Of a DNA stretch of 64,000 nucleotides, positions 43,419-53,343 are shown one piece after another. The translations under genes and the position numbers were made by a program. The DNA comes from Taibaiella lutea. Lineage in GTDB: Bacteria; Bacteroidota; Bacteroidia; Chitinophagales; Chitinophagaceae. The DNA lies in contig NZ_VWSH01000002.1 of NCBI RefSeq assembly GCF_008629695.1, positions 217,410 through 281,409 on the forward strand, in the 5' to 3' direction. Positions within the stretch are counted from its first letter, which is position 1; every line of letters starts with the position of its first letter. The notes beneath the pieces are model-generated. The model was not told the origin of the DNA, did no database searches, and was given only the letters and a program-made list of their open reading frames with translations.

Positions 43419-46334
43419 ATGAAACATTTATTAATAATAACTGCCGCATTTTTTGCTGCAGGAAGTGCTGTTGCGCAGAAGGGTAATATTAAAGGTGTCA
43501 TTGCAGACAAATCCGATCCGCTTCCCGGTGTTTCGGTATCTGTCGAAGGTAAAGCAGGTACGCTTACTGACATGGATGGCTCTTTTCAATTGATAGCCGT
43601 AGATACAGGTACACAAACTATCAGGCTGACTTATTTGGGATATAGCACACTGGAAAAAAAAGTGCATGTACAAAATAATGAAACGGTTGATTTGGGAAGC
43701 ATTGCTTTAATGCCATCCAATAGTGTGATCAATGAAATTTTAATTACAGGAAATTATCGCCAGGGTGGTCAGGCAAAAGCTATTAATATGACTAAGGTTT
43801 CTGACAAGTCTGTTACAGTTCTTTCTTCTGAAAGTATTGGTAAATCGCCTGTGAAAAGTACTGCTTTCGTAATACGGCAGGCTCCCGGTGTTTCTGTTAA
43901 AGATGATAAGGTTTCACTACGAGGTACCCCTGTGGACTGGACAGCTTCTTTATTAAACGGGGACAGGCTTCCTACAGCCGACGAAAAAGATGCTTCACGT
44001 GTTTTTAATTTTGAGGTATTTCCATCCAGCCTGATTGATTACATTATAGTGAATCGTACTGTAACACCCGACATGGAAGGAGATAATATAGGGGGTGTCA
44101 TTGACTTTATGACAAAAATACCAGCCAGTGAAAAAACATTCAATTTTGACATATCAACAGGATATGATATCATGACACGTAAACCATTATTGAACGGTAG
44201 CCTGGCATTAGGTAATATATCTGAAAACAAGAAGCTTTCTTATACATTAAACGGAAGTTACAGTGCTGATAATTATGGAAAAGATGCTCCCAGCGTGGCT
44301 TACGGTACAAATTATAATCATAGCCTTGCGCGTTTGCAACTGGATAGAGACAGAGGGTTAAGACAGACGGGAGGCGTGAATGCAGCTGTCGATTATCAGG
44401 TAAATGAAAATTTTAAATTAGGCGCCAATGTAATGGGCGGCTATATGACCGAAGATGAGCGCGGCGACAGGATGAGTTATAATTGGTCTGACGGATCGGG
44501 AGCCAGGATAAGGCTTCAGGATAAAAGAGGGAAGTTTGATCACTTGTTATATGGAGGTGCCCTGAACGCTTCATGGAAATTGTCCGATAAATTCAAGGTC
44601 GATGCACGTGTAGCTTCTTACTATAACCGGTTTCAATACGGCCATACTCCTCAGGCAGATCAAGGCGGCCCTGATGGAGATTATACGGTTGAATTTATAA
44701 GTCCGTTATTGCATTATACGGATATGATTCAGACTAATTTCTTTGGTGGTACTTATGATCCTAATAACGCTAAAGATCCTAATCCATATCCTTATAAGAT
44801 GCTGGATATTGATAATCCTTATCATAATGGTGGGGATCATTATGATAACATTCAGCCTAAATATGAAAACCTGGATGGAAGCAAAAGCACATTGACGGCT
44901 TCCGATTATTACCTGAGCAGTGTTTTTGCTGATCTTAACACTACATGGGAAAGAGATCCGATTGTCGGCAGATTAGACTTTTCCTACAAGGTCAATAATA
45001 ATTTGAAATTTAAAGCAGGCTTTAAATACAGGGATAAAAATGGCGCACGTAATATAAGCTTCTTTGAATATCAGATTAATCCTATGGTGCCGTTTATGTA
45101 CTTATCTGATCAGCAAACAACCAGCTATGACCCGCATAATAATTATCTTAGTGAATGGGGAACGCCGTATAGCGGCACATTCTTACCGGTGCTTACAAAC
45201 CAGCAACTTAATTCTTTTGTAAGCGACAATATCGGGAATTTCAAGGCGAAGCCGATGGATATTAACAACAATAATTTCAGGCAATGGGCGGGTTCTTCTT
45301 ACACCTATTCTGAACAAACAATAGCTGCTTATGTAATGTCGGAATGGAAGCCATTTGAAAGACTATCGCTTACAGGTGGTGTCAGAATGGAACACACGAT
45401 TCTTGATGAAACCTCTGACACTCTTGTAGATGATAACAATACCGCTATTGGTATCAACAAAGAAGCGGTAAGCATTCACAAATCTTATATGGCAATTTTG
45501 CCTTCACTAAATGCTTTGTTTATTCCCGGTGATAATTCAAATATCCGGGCCGCTGTTTCCAGAACTTTCCACAGGCCAAACTTCGAACAAACAAAACCGG
45601 GATCGGCTCTGTTCAACAGAGACCAGTACATGTATATATTTGGCAACTCAGCCTTAAAGCCTACTTATTCACTGAACTTTGATTTCTCTTACGAACACTA
45701 CTGGGGAACTAAAGGAATGTTCTCTTTGGGCGCTTATTATAAAAAGGTAACAGATCACATTTTCCGCACCAACCAAATTGACGGCAGTCAAAGTATTGAC
45801 GGATATGTAGTGAAGAGTTATGAGAATGCAAGCAATTCTTATGTTACAGGTTTTGAAGCCTTGATAGACCGTAGATTCGAGTTCCTGCCAGGCTTTTGGA
45901 AAGGCTTTGGCGCATCCGCCAATATTACGCTTTCATATTCGCGTATGAATGTGCCCGGCCGTACAAAGAGTCAGCCATTGACAGAGCAAACGCCTTTAAT
46001 GTATAATGCTGCTTTGTTTTATGAAAAAGGAAAAGTTAGTACAAGAGTAACATTGAATTATACCGGTGCATACAGCACGGAACTGAATTTATTTTCTGAC
46101 ATCAATACTAATGCAGTTGTACATGATAATACCGATTACGATGTGTTTATGGGAGCAATGTATTCATTGGATTATCAATTTGCATATGCTGTGTCCCGCC
46201 GCATTAATGTCTATGGAACTATTAACAACATTCTGAATGCGCCTTACAGAACCTATATCGGGATGCCGGAGCGACCATTGTTGACAGAATATTACCGTCA
46301 AAAAGTTTATTTGGGTGTCAAGTTCCACCTGTAG
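43419..46334 (+). CDS. TonB-dependent receptor with carboxypeptidase-regulatory-like domain
   Basis: A 971-residue outer-membrane transporter. Signal peptide 1-19 (ends AVAQ); CarboxypepD-reg-like domain 20-108 (GNIKGVIADKSDPLPGVSVS, LRLTYLGYSTLEKK type); plug about 125-230 (KSPVKSTAFVIRQAPGVSVK, GDNIGGVIDFMTK); then the barrel, with outer-membrane terminal residues VYLGVKFHL. No SusD gene follows, so it is more like the receptors for small or non-glycan ligands. Its position opposite a secreted phosphodiesterase, with a shared upstream element, suggests uptake of the released phospho- or phosphono-compound. Confidence 0.88.
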   Translation: MKHLLIITAAFFAAGSAVAQKGNIKGVIADKSDPLPGVSVSVEGKAGTLTDMDGSFQLIAVDTGTQTIRLTYLGYSTLEKKVHVQNNETVDLGSIALMPSNSVINEILITGNYRQGGQAKAINMTKVSDKSVTVLSSESIGKSPVKSTAFVIRQAPGVSVKDDKVSLRGTPVDWTASLLNGDRLPTADEKDASRVFNFEVFPSSLIDYIIVNRTVTPDMEGDNIGGVIDFMTKIPASEKTFNFDISTGYDIMTRKPLLNGSLALGNISENKKLSYTLNGSYSADNYGKDAPSVAYGTNYNHSLARLQLDRDRGLRQTGGVNAAVDYQVNENFKLGANVMGGYMTEDERGDRMSYNWSDGSGARIRLQDKRGKFDHLLYGGALNASWKLSDKFKVDARVASYYNRFQYGHTPQADQGGPDGDYTVEFISPLLHYTDMIQTNFFGGTYDPNNAKDPNPYPYKMLDIDNPYHNGGDHYDNIQPKYENLDGSKSTLTASDYYLSSVFADLNTTWERDPIVGRLDFSYKVNNNLKFKAGFKYRDKNGARNISFFEYQINPMVPFMYLSDQQTTSYDPHNNYLSEWGTPYSGTFLPVLTNQQLNSFVSDNIGNFKAKPMDINNNNFRQWAGSSYTYSEQTIAAYVMSEWKPFERLSLTGGVRMEHTILDETSDTLVDDNNTAIGINKEAVSIHKSYMAILPSLNALFIPGDNSNIRAAVSRTFHRPNFEQTKPGSALFNRDQYMYIFGNSALKPTYSLNFDFSYEHYWGTKGMFSLGAYYKKVTDHIFRTNQIDGSQSIDGYVVKSYENASNSYVTGFEALIDRRFEFLPGFWKGFGASANITLSYSRMNVPGRTKSQPLTEQTPLMYNAALFYEKGKVSTRVTLNYTGAYSTELNLFSDINTNAVVHDNTDYDVFMGAMYSLDYQFAYAVSRRINVYGTINNILNAPYRTYIGMPERPLLTEYYRQKVYLGVKFHL

Positions 46335-46356
46335 GTTTGTTTAATATTGCCCTGAT

Positions 46357-46396
46357 AATACAAAGGCCTTACTATTATTGGTAAGGCCTTTGTATT
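46357..46396. terminator. bidirectional terminator after the TonB receptor
   Basis: Stem aatacaaaggccttac (46357-46372) pairs with 46381-46396, loop tattattg. It serves both the receptor gene and the convergent regulator gene. Confidence 0.9.
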
Positions 46397-46465
46397 TGTT
46401 TCTTCTTAAGTTCAAAAATTAGTAGCATTATTTCTTCGGAACAAATGATAATGTTGTGAACGTCG

Positions 46466-47245
46466 TTAAAAAGTATGTTTCCGACTGTGGAAGGCATGTA
46501 GTAATTGATCTTTTTTTCTTACAGAAACCTGAAGTACAACTTTATCTTTCATTACTACATAACCACCGCCAATCTTTCCTTTATTGTACTCCGCTACCTG
46601 TCTGATGTTGATCAGATGTTTGTGATGTATTCTGATAAACCCGTATTCCCTTAATTCCTCCTCATAAGTTGCCAGTGTTCGGGAAACTGTTTTAGGCCCC
46701 TCCTTGTCAAAATACAAAATGGTATAATTATCGGTAGCCTCGCAACGGGTAATGTCATCAATATCAGCAAGAATAAATCCGTGCAGCGTTGGTAATTTAA
46801 TTTTCCTGATAATCATCTGGTTATGGAATCGGGTAAGCAGTTCGGAGAAATTATTTGCCGGTTTGTCGTTATCCCTGCATTTTGCCAGAGCCTTATGAAC
46901 TGCCTGTCCGAATTCATTTTCACTTACCGGCTTCAATACATAGTCAATAACAGAAGCTTTTATTGCTTTAAGCGCATAGTTGTCAAAGGCTGTGATCAGA
47001 ATAACCTGTGAGTTTAAAGAAATATGCTGCCTTAGGATGTCAAAACCGGTGCCATCAGGTAATTCTACATCCAGGAAAATAATATCAGGTACTGTTTCTG
47101 AAAGTAATGCCACAGCGTCTGCTACTGTGCTTGCCTGGCCTGTAACATGAAGCTCGGGGAAAGATGCTTTTATAAGGTGCAGGATGAATTGTTTGCTATA
47201 TTCATCGTCATCAATGATAAAACAACTGTAAATGTGTGTGCTCAT
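46466..47245 (-). CDS. LytTR-family response regulator
   Basis: A 259-residue regulator. Receiver domain 7-125 with acidic pocket D12-D13, phosphorylation site D59 (FLDVELPDG) and K105 (VLKPVS). LytTR DNA-binding domain about 150-252 (IDDITRCEATDNYTILYF, SRTLATYEEELREYGFIRIH, HLINIRQV). It overlaps the upstream kinase gene by four bases (ATGA), so the two are translated together. LytTR proteins bind direct repeats; the AT-rich elements at 42919 and 43342 are possible targets (inference). Confidence 0.92.
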   Translation of the reverse strand: MSTHIYSCFIIDDDEYSKQFILHLIKASFPELHVTGQASTVADAVALLSETVPDIIFLDVELPDGTGFDILRQHISLNSQVILITAFDNYALKAIKASVIDYVLKPVSENEFGQAVHKALAKCRDNDKPANNFSELLTRFHNQMIIRKIKLPTLHGFILADIDDITRCEATDNYTILYFDKEGPKTVSRTLATYEEELREYGFIRIHHKHLINIRQVAEYNKGKIGGGYVVMKDKVVLQVSVRKKDQLLHAFHSRKHTF

Positions 47246-50223
47246 GATATAATTGGTATTTTTATTTGTACAATAGTGCCGCTCTCATCGGAACGGATAT
47301 GTTTTTTATTATGAAAGATGATTTGAATTTTCATGTCGAATAACTGATTATAGGTTTCGGCGCGGCTGCCGGAAAGCCGAAGCCCAAGGGAATTTTTGTC
47401 GGTATTATATTCCGGCGTAAAACCCATTCCGTCATCCTCTACACTTATTTCCAGCAGGGTCTTTTCAGACTTAGCAAAGCGGATAATAACGTTCCCTCCT
47501 TCTTTTCTGGCTGCAATCCCATGTTTCAATGCATTCTCAACATAAGGTTGTACCAACATAGCCGGTATCATAAGTTGCCCGTCAATATCATCAGCAACTA
47601 CTATGCGGTATTGGAGACGTTCCCGAAATCTCATTTTCTCCAATTGCAGGTAATTTTCCAGATACGCTATTTCCTCAGTTATCGAAATAAAAGTCTGGCG
47701 CGAATATTGTATTGTGAAGCGTATCAGCCGCGCAAAAAGATCAAGATATTGCCTCGATAAATCATGTTGTTTCTCGTAATTAAAATATTGAATCGAGTTA
47801 AGGCAATTATATATGAAATGGGGATTGATGTGCGCTTTAATGGCCTCCAACTCCAGTTCAGCCAACCTCCTTTCCTGCCTTGCCTGCTTGTATTTGCGCG
47901 ATGCCAACCGGTTAATCCTTCTCCTGATAAAAAAGTAAAACAGCAAAGCTGTTACTAAGCAGACAACAGCTTTAAAAAGCAGTGTTTGCCAAAATGCTGG
48001 TAAAATACGGATACTGAGGGTTACGGGCATTTTACTGCTAACTCCTTTTGCATTACTTGCATAGGCTTTGAACAAATAAGTCCCTGGTGAAAGCCCGGAA
48101 AAATATATTTCAGCATTATTGGTTTCTGTCCATTCATCGCTAAGCCCCTCCAGTTTATAATGGTAACTTATATTACCGAAACTTTCGTAGGAGATAGCGC
48201 TTAGCGAAATCATGAACTCATTTTGGCGGTAAGAAAGCTTATTCAGGTTTACCTGCCGGTTCGGTAATGTATCCCGCAAATGAATGGAATTTATATATAC
48301 AAGCGGTGGGGTCATTTGCAATATGGTAGTGTCTAACAGCGGTATGATACCCGGCCCTTCCGTAGTTGTGATAAAGGCGGTATCTCTGTACACATATACG
48401 CCGGTAATATTGTTGGATGGAAGCCCGTCATAAAAAGTATAGTTCCGGATATGTTTTACATTACATTCCTTATCCAACTGCACTTCATAAGCACCTTTTT
48501 CTGTTGCCAGCCAGTACAGGTTATCGTTTTGTTTAAATATCCGGCGAACAATTATTGCATCATGAAACAACCGGATAGCTCTGGCTGTTCCGTTCCGGGA
48601 ATTGAAATAATAAACTCCCTGGCCGTTTGTACTGAGCAAAGCGCCATTGTCACCTTTGCCTGAAATGTCGGTAATGTTGATATGGCTCAGTTCGGGATGG
48701 TTAATCCTGAAAGCCTTTGCCCGAAGGTCCTTTTTGATGAACAGGCCATCGGGAGTACCTACCAGTACCGTACTGTCAGATAAGGATGCGATTGAAGAAG
48801 TTCTGCCTTCAAAAATGATTTGTTTATTGCTGTCCGTCAGGCCCGATGTCATGTTCTCGGGACGGAGATAAAATGCATTATTCTGGCTGGCTACCAACAG
48901 GCCTCCGTCTGCATAAAGAGACATGTCTTTATAGGTAGACGGGCTATTGAAGTAATGAATACTGTTCTTGTGGCCATCTACCAAAGCAAGATCCTTATCC
49001 ATAATCAGAAAGCGGTTGTCACCTAAAGGGCAAATGCAGCGCACGCCTTCATAAAAATTCTGATTAAGCCGGTAATGTTTCAGTTTTCCGTTTTTCCTGA
49101 TGGAAAAAATCTTTTCATTTACATAGCCGAATGCAATGTTCCCCTGATTATCGCCATTAATAGATTTCGGAATTGCGGGACACGGTAGTACATCATGTAC
49201 CCGAAGCGCATTCTGAAAATGGTTATAAGATAGAAAGTACAGGCTGTTATTTTGCCCCGTCATCCAGATGTTTTTCTGCTGATCAACAAATACGTAATTG
49301 ATCACTGTTTTGTCCATGAAATAGAAAGGATGAGCAAAGGAGCTGTCCTTCATGCCTGAATAAGCGACGCCGCCATTCAGTAATTTAAACCAGATATTCA
49401 ATGAGGGATCTGTAAAAATCACTGATTTTTTGCGGGAAGGTAATGGAGGAATCGTTTTTATAAGATATAGCGTACTGTCATTTGTGAATGTATAGATATC
49501 CGTTTTTTGTTCAGACGATCCAGTTACAAAAATATATCTGCCGTCTTCCCTCGTTTCAACCAATCCTTTACATAAAACCGGTTTCATCCGGCTATTATAG
49601 ATTGGTTTGTAGCGCTGCTCTTTAAGATCATATTGCTTGAGCAGTCTTTCCTTCCTGCTGTAGCAGATAATACGGTTATCCCTTACCGCAACTATAAGTG
49701 CGCCAGAATCGGGCACATCAATTCTTTTTATATCATTTGCTGAAAAAGAGTATAAAGTCCTCAGTCTGTTCTCGTCGCTTAACCAGATATTTCCGGTGAA
49801 AATATCAGTAAAAATATTGTTCTGTCCTATATTCCGTATAAGGGTTAAGCGGTGGTCCCTGCGACCGGAAATGACCTCACCATCTTTGTAATAAGCAATA
49901 TTATTGAGCAGGGGTACCAGAAGAACCTGATCCTTTCCGTAAGGGTTACAAGACAGTATTTCCTGATCTGCCGGCATGGACCTGTCGCGGAAAACCTGAA
50001 ATTTTTTTCCATCAAACCGCAGGGCGCCGTTGTCGGTACCAAACCATATATAACCTCTTTGGTCTTGTTTAATTACGTAACCGTTGGTAGCTGTGTAACC
50101 ATCAAGTAAAGTGTACTTACGCATAACAGGTGTCTGGGCTTTTACTGTAAAAGCTTGTCCGGAATAGATATAAGCAAGAAGAGTTAAGAAATATATTTTA
50201 ATATTAAAATATGATATATTCAC
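47242..50223 (-). CDS. two-component sensor kinase with propeller sensor (Reg_prop, Y_Y_Y) and LytS-type kinase
   Basis: A 993-residue membrane protein. N-terminal signal/anchor (1-29); a periplasmic beta-propeller of Reg_prop type about 35-630 (GYIWFGTDNGALRFDGK, IWMTGQNNSLYFLSYN, VLVGTPDGLFI); a Y_Y_Y domain about 640-735 (YKLEGLSDEWTETNN); a membrane helix about 745-765 (VVCLVTALLFYFFI); a His_kinase domain with H802 (INPHFIYNCLNS); and an HATPase with N897-type N-box (VENALKHG) and DDGMGF. The architecture is that of hybrid-like sensors for extracellular polymers but without fused receiver; the receiver is in the next gene. Confidence 0.9.
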   Translation of the reverse strand: MNISYFNIKIYFLTLLAYIYSGQAFTVKAQTPVMRKYTLLDGYTATNGYVIKQDQRGYIWFGTDNGALRFDGKKFQVFRDRSMPADQEILSCNPYGKDQVLLVPLLNNIAYYKDGEVISGRRDHRLTLIRNIGQNNIFTDIFTGNIWLSDENRLRTLYSFSANDIKRIDVPDSGALIVAVRDNRIICYSRKERLLKQYDLKEQRYKPIYNSRMKPVLCKGLVETREDGRYIFVTGSSEQKTDIYTFTNDSTLYLIKTIPPLPSRKKSVIFTDPSLNIWFKLLNGGVAYSGMKDSSFAHPFYFMDKTVINYVFVDQQKNIWMTGQNNSLYFLSYNHFQNALRVHDVLPCPAIPKSINGDNQGNIAFGYVNEKIFSIRKNGKLKHYRLNQNFYEGVRCICPLGDNRFLIMDKDLALVDGHKNSIHYFNSPSTYKDMSLYADGGLLVASQNNAFYLRPENMTSGLTDSNKQIIFEGRTSSIASLSDSTVLVGTPDGLFIKKDLRAKAFRINHPELSHINITDISGKGDNGALLSTNGQGVYYFNSRNGTARAIRLFHDAIIVRRIFKQNDNLYWLATEKGAYEVQLDKECNVKHIRNYTFYDGLPSNNITGVYVYRDTAFITTTEGPGIIPLLDTTILQMTPPLVYINSIHLRDTLPNRQVNLNKLSYRQNEFMISLSAISYESFGNISYHYKLEGLSDEWTETNNAEIYFSGLSPGTYLFKAYASNAKGVSSKMPVTLSIRILPAFWQTLLFKAVVCLVTALLFYFFIRRRINRLASRKYKQARQERRLAELELEAIKAHINPHFIYNCLNSIQYFNYEKQHDLSRQYLDLFARLIRFTIQYSRQTFISITEEIAYLENYLQLEKMRFRERLQYRIVVADDIDGQLMIPAMLVQPYVENALKHGIAARKEGGNVIIRFAKSEKTLLEISVEDDGMGFTPEYNTDKNSLGLRLSGSRAETYNQLFDMKIQIIFHNKKHIRSDESGTIVQIKIPIIS

Positions 50224-50633
50224 TAAGATTTGGGTTTGGTCCTGTCAATTTACAATAACTTTTTTTTGAAATTATCTCATTAGTTTAACTTTTCACACTT
50301 AACCTATTCCATATGTATATATTGTAATTTGTATTGACATTGTATAGCAAGGTTCTCTTGTAAGAATGCTGTTAAACAGTGAGATCAACAATTAACAACT
50401 GTAAAAAAGTTTGCCGTATTTATGACTATAATTATCTGCTCTGATGCCGGATAAATTAATCAACGTTATAAGGATTAACGAAAATCGTTTTGCCAATTTC
50501 CGACACTTACAAAGACTAACACGACACTTGCTCATTAGTGCTTGTATGACCACTATCTAATGATCTACCTTGTAAATATATTTTCCGGAAATATAATTCA
50601 TTAACCAAATCTAAAAAACCATTCATTTCTTTT
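50224..50633. other. intergenic region upstream of two divergent genes
   Basis: 410 bases between the sensor kinase and a secreted protein. The octamer cgacactt occurs twice 21 bases apart (50501-50508 and 50522-50529), which could be an operator half-site pair. No exact TAnnTTTG box, hairpin or RNA gene was found. Confidence 0.5.
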
Positions 50634-51887
50634 ATGAAACTTCATTCACTTATTTCAAAATGTACCATGGCTGCATTGCTGCTTTCCGGTACTTTGTTTC
50701 AGGCGGCAGCTCAAAATCCCCAACCAGGCTGCCCTGTTCCTCCAACCACACTTATTAACGGCGAATTGAGCATGGCTACAGCCGGAAATGTTAACACCGG
50801 CGGTGGTACTGATGTAACAGGCTGGTATGTTTCCCATGGCTCGCCAAGCACCGGCGCACCGGCACCCGGCGGCGGTTCCAACGGTATTTGGATGTGGTCG
50901 TACAGTGGCAAAGGAGAAGGTATATATTCCTGTTATAAATTCGAACGCGGCAAAACATACCGTATTTGTTTCTGGGTACAAAACACCCGTAATTGCAGTA
51001 ACAATCCCGGCAATCTTATGGTATTTGCTGCCAACGGACTTACCGGTTATGGTCCGGGCAGTACCGCTATAGCTGTTCCTGCTTCTTCTCAACTCATCAG
51101 CAGCAGCTTTACTTATAGCGCCAGCTGGGTATTGGTAAGCTATACCTTTACTGCCAATAATAATTATAGTCAATTATGGATCTATCCTTACCGTTCAGGA
51201 CCATCCATTGATTACCTGCAATATGAGCTGAATATTGACAGAATCCAATGTTCGCCTATAAGCCAGGGCCAGGAATGTCAGACTCCACCGCCGCCATGTA
51301 ACGCACATTTCCAAACCACTATTTCCGGACTTATCATAAACGGCAATCCTACCAGGATCTTTACCGTCGATTCTTATGATCCAAGTGCGACATACACCTG
51401 GGATGTGGATGGCACGACATACACTGTAGCAGGTTCCAGCTTCAGCATGGATTTCACTCAGGGTATTCATACCGTTTGTCTGACCGTAATCAACAGTGAC
51501 GGTACCGAATGCCGCTATTGCCAGACTTTCTGTGTTATCTTAGAGGAAATAATACTGCAACCTGGTGACGGAGACAATCCGCAAGGCCGTCCAGCTGCTC
51601 CTACAGGTATTATACAACTCAACGGTGATGATGCAAAAGCTTACAGGCTTTATCCTAATCCTGCAAGCACTGAGCTTTCACTGGAATATTTTACCAATAA
51701 CAACGAAAAGGTAAAAGTGCAGTTGATTGATATGACCGGACGGTCCCTGAAAACTGTAGAAATGCAGGCACAAAAGGGCAATAACGTTATTAAAATGGAT
51801 ATCAATGGCGTATCTAATGGTAACTATACCATTAAGGTAGACAGCGATAACAGCAGCAAAGCGCTACCGTTTGCTATTGCAAAATAA
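50634..51887 (+). CDS. T9SS-secreted protein with carbohydrate-binding-like and PKD-like domains
   Basis: A 417-residue exported protein. Signal peptide 1-26. Residues 30-210 form a beta-sandwich like family CBM or DUF-type jelly rolls (GTDVTGWYVSHGSPSTG, YKFERGKTYRICFWVQNTRN). Residues 225-305 are PKD-like (YTWDVDGTTYTVAG). The tail is a T9SS type A domain (AYRLYPNPASTELSL, SNGNYTIKV). Conserved cysteines (CPVPP, CNAHF, CRYCQTFC) suggest disulfides after export. Probable surface adhesin or polymer-binding protein; no enzyme motif seen. Confidence 0.8.
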   Translation: MKLHSLISKCTMAALLLSGTLFQAAAQNPQPGCPVPPTTLINGELSMATAGNVNTGGGTDVTGWYVSHGSPSTGAPAPGGGSNGIWMWSYSGKGEGIYSCYKFERGKTYRICFWVQNTRNCSNNPGNLMVFAANGLTGYGPGSTAIAVPASSQLISSSFTYSASWVLVSYTFTANNNYSQLWIYPYRSGPSIDYLQYELNIDRIQCSPISQGQECQTPPPPCNAHFQTTISGLIINGNPTRIFTVDSYDPSATYTWDVDGTTYTVAGSSFSMDFTQGIHTVCLTVINSDGTECRYCQTFCVILEEIILQPGDGDNPQGRPAAPTGIIQLNGDDAKAYRLYPNPASTELSLEYFTNNNEKVKVQLIDMTGRSLKTVEMQAQKGNNVIKMDINGVSNGNYTIKVDSDNSSKALPFAIAK

Positions 51888-51906
51888 AATATAACCGACC
51901 TGATAC

Positions 51907-51945
51907 CGTAGGGCTGCCTGTTAACAGGTAGCCCTACGTTTTTTT
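51907..51945 (+). terminator. terminator of the T9SS protein gene
   Basis: Stem cgtagggctgcctgtt (51907-51922) pairs with aacaggtagccctacg (51923-51938) around the ttaa centre, followed by seven T. The only non-pair is a central G/A. Confidence 0.85.
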
Positions 51946-51997
51946 GAAAATATTTTCTTGTTTCGGATTCCAATTGTTCAGTCATATTTCACGAATG

Positions 51998-52037
51998 ATA
52001 AAAGCCTTTCAGCAAAATGATGCTGAAAGGCTTTTAT
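51998..52037. terminator. second hairpin, probable terminator
   Basis: Stem ataaaagcctttcagca (51998-52014) pairs with 52021-52037, loop aaatga. Confidence 0.75.
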
Positions 52038-52110
52038 ATGGAAACAAGCGGGAAATTGCTGAACAGACGATATTGAAACAGAACGACAAAGAAAGAAGTG
52101 TCTGACATCT

Positions 52111-52150
52111 GGACTTTTCAACACAATAAATTTGGACTTTTCAACAAAAT
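52111..52150 (+). promoter_or_regulatory. direct repeat, candidate AraC-family operator
   Basis: ggacttttcaacacaat (52111-52127) and ggacttttcaacaaaat (52134-52150), 16 of 17 bases identical, start-to-start 23 bases. This layout, two sites in the same direction about two helical turns apart and ending 19 bases before the -7-like box, is what AraC-type activators use. The third gene of this operon encodes an AraC protein. Confidence 0.5.
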
Positions 52151-52169
52151 GAGTTGCTTTTTTTAGGTT

Positions 52170-52178
52170 GACCTTTGC
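52170..52178 (+). promoter_or_regulatory. candidate -7 box of the reductase operon
   Basis: GACCTTTGC, a close variant of TAnnTTTG, 18 bases before the ATG at 52197. Confidence 0.4.
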
Positions 52179-52196
52179 AGTATAAATTTAAAAGAA

Positions 52197-53240
52197 ATGA
52201 TAAATTCAAATAGTACTCAAACAGTTTTAGTAACAGGCGGTTCAGGATTTATTGCGGTTCACTGTATTTTAAAATTGCTTCAACAAGGTTATACTGTAAG
52301 AACAACCCTTCGTTCACTGAATCGACAAAGCGAAGTAAAAGATATGTTGAAAGTTGGTGGCATCAATTCGTTTGACAATCTTTCATTTGTTGAAGCAAAC
52401 CTTTCTGAGGATAAAAACTGGAGTGAGGCTGTTGATGGCTGCGAATATGTATTACATGTTGCATCGCCGACGCCGGCCATCAAATTTAAACATGAAGACG
52501 AATTAATTATTCCTGCAAAAGATGGCGTATTACGGGTTTTAAAGGCTTCGAAAGATGCAAATGTAAAACGGGTGGTGCTCACTTCTGCTTTTGGCGCAAT
52601 TGGCATGGGGCATAAAAATCGCACAACTCCATACACTGAAAAGGATTGGACAGACATCAACAGCGACATTCCGCCTTATCAAAAATCTAAAACCATTGCA
52701 GAGAGAGCAGCATGGGATTTTATAAAGAATGAAGGAGGCAACCTTGAATTATCAACTGTAAACCCGGTTGGAGTAATGGGGCCGGTTTTGGGAACGGACT
52801 ATTCTCATTCCAATCAATCGATAAGGCAAATGTTAGAGGGTGAAATCAAAGTTTGCCCTAAAATATCTTCTTGTTATGTTGATGTACGCGATGTTGCCGA
52901 TTTACATTTACTTGCAATGATACATCCGGAAGCAAAAGGTGAAAGATTTTTGGCATCTTCAGGGGAGGCGCTCTCAATGTTGGATGTTGCGAAGATTTTG
53001 AAACGCAGATTAGGCGATGACGCAAAAAAAGTACCGACCAAGGAAGTTTCAAACTGGCTAATGCAAATTGCGGCGTTGAGAAAACCATCATTGAAAATGT
53101 TGGTTGCTTTGTTGGGACAATATATGCAAGCCAGTTCCGACAAAGCAAAGAAAGTACTAAATTGGAAACCGATTTCAGCCGAAGATGCAATAATTGCAAC
53201 GGCTGAAAGTTTATTGAAATTAGGGTTGATTAAAAAGTAA
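52197..53240 (+). CDS. dihydroflavonol-4-reductase-like SDR
   Basis: A 347-residue NAD(P)-dependent reductase of the extended SDR family. LVTGGSGFIAVHC (GxxGxxA form) binds the cofactor; S-Y-K triad with LTSAFGAIG and PYQKSKTIAE; STVNPVGVMGPVLG follows. The best-known members reduce ketones or aldehydes in plants and yeasts; the bacterial substrate is unknown. First gene of a run with a second NAD-binding protein and an AraC regulator. Confidence 0.88.
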   Translation: MINSNSTQTVLVTGGSGFIAVHCILKLLQQGYTVRTTLRSLNRQSEVKDMLKVGGINSFDNLSFVEANLSEDKNWSEAVDGCEYVLHVASPTPAIKFKHEDELIIPAKDGVLRVLKASKDANVKRVVLTSAFGAIGMGHKNRTTPYTEKDWTDINSDIPPYQKSKTIAERAAWDFIKNEGGNLELSTVNPVGVMGPVLGTDYSHSNQSIRQMLEGEIKVCPKISSCYVDVRDVADLHLLAMIHPEAKGERFLASSGEALSMLDVAKILKRRLGDDAKKVPTKEVSNWLMQIAALRKPSLKMLVALLGQYMQASSDKAKKVLNWKPISAEDAIIATAESLLKLGLIKK

Positions 53241-53343
53241 AGGATAAAATGAGCTATGTAACGAAGTTAATTCCAATTGAATTTTTTATGGCGAATTCCA
53301 TAATCTATCCCTATAATTCAGGGATGGTAAAAAAATAAAACAC

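Larger units (their letters stand above)
51888..52196. other. intergenic region with two hairpins and a direct-repeat operator
   Basis: 309 bases. Two strong hairpins (51907-51945 and 51998-52037), then a 17-base direct repeat with 23-base period and a -7-like box in front of the reductase gene. Nothing else is seen. Confidence 0.7.
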
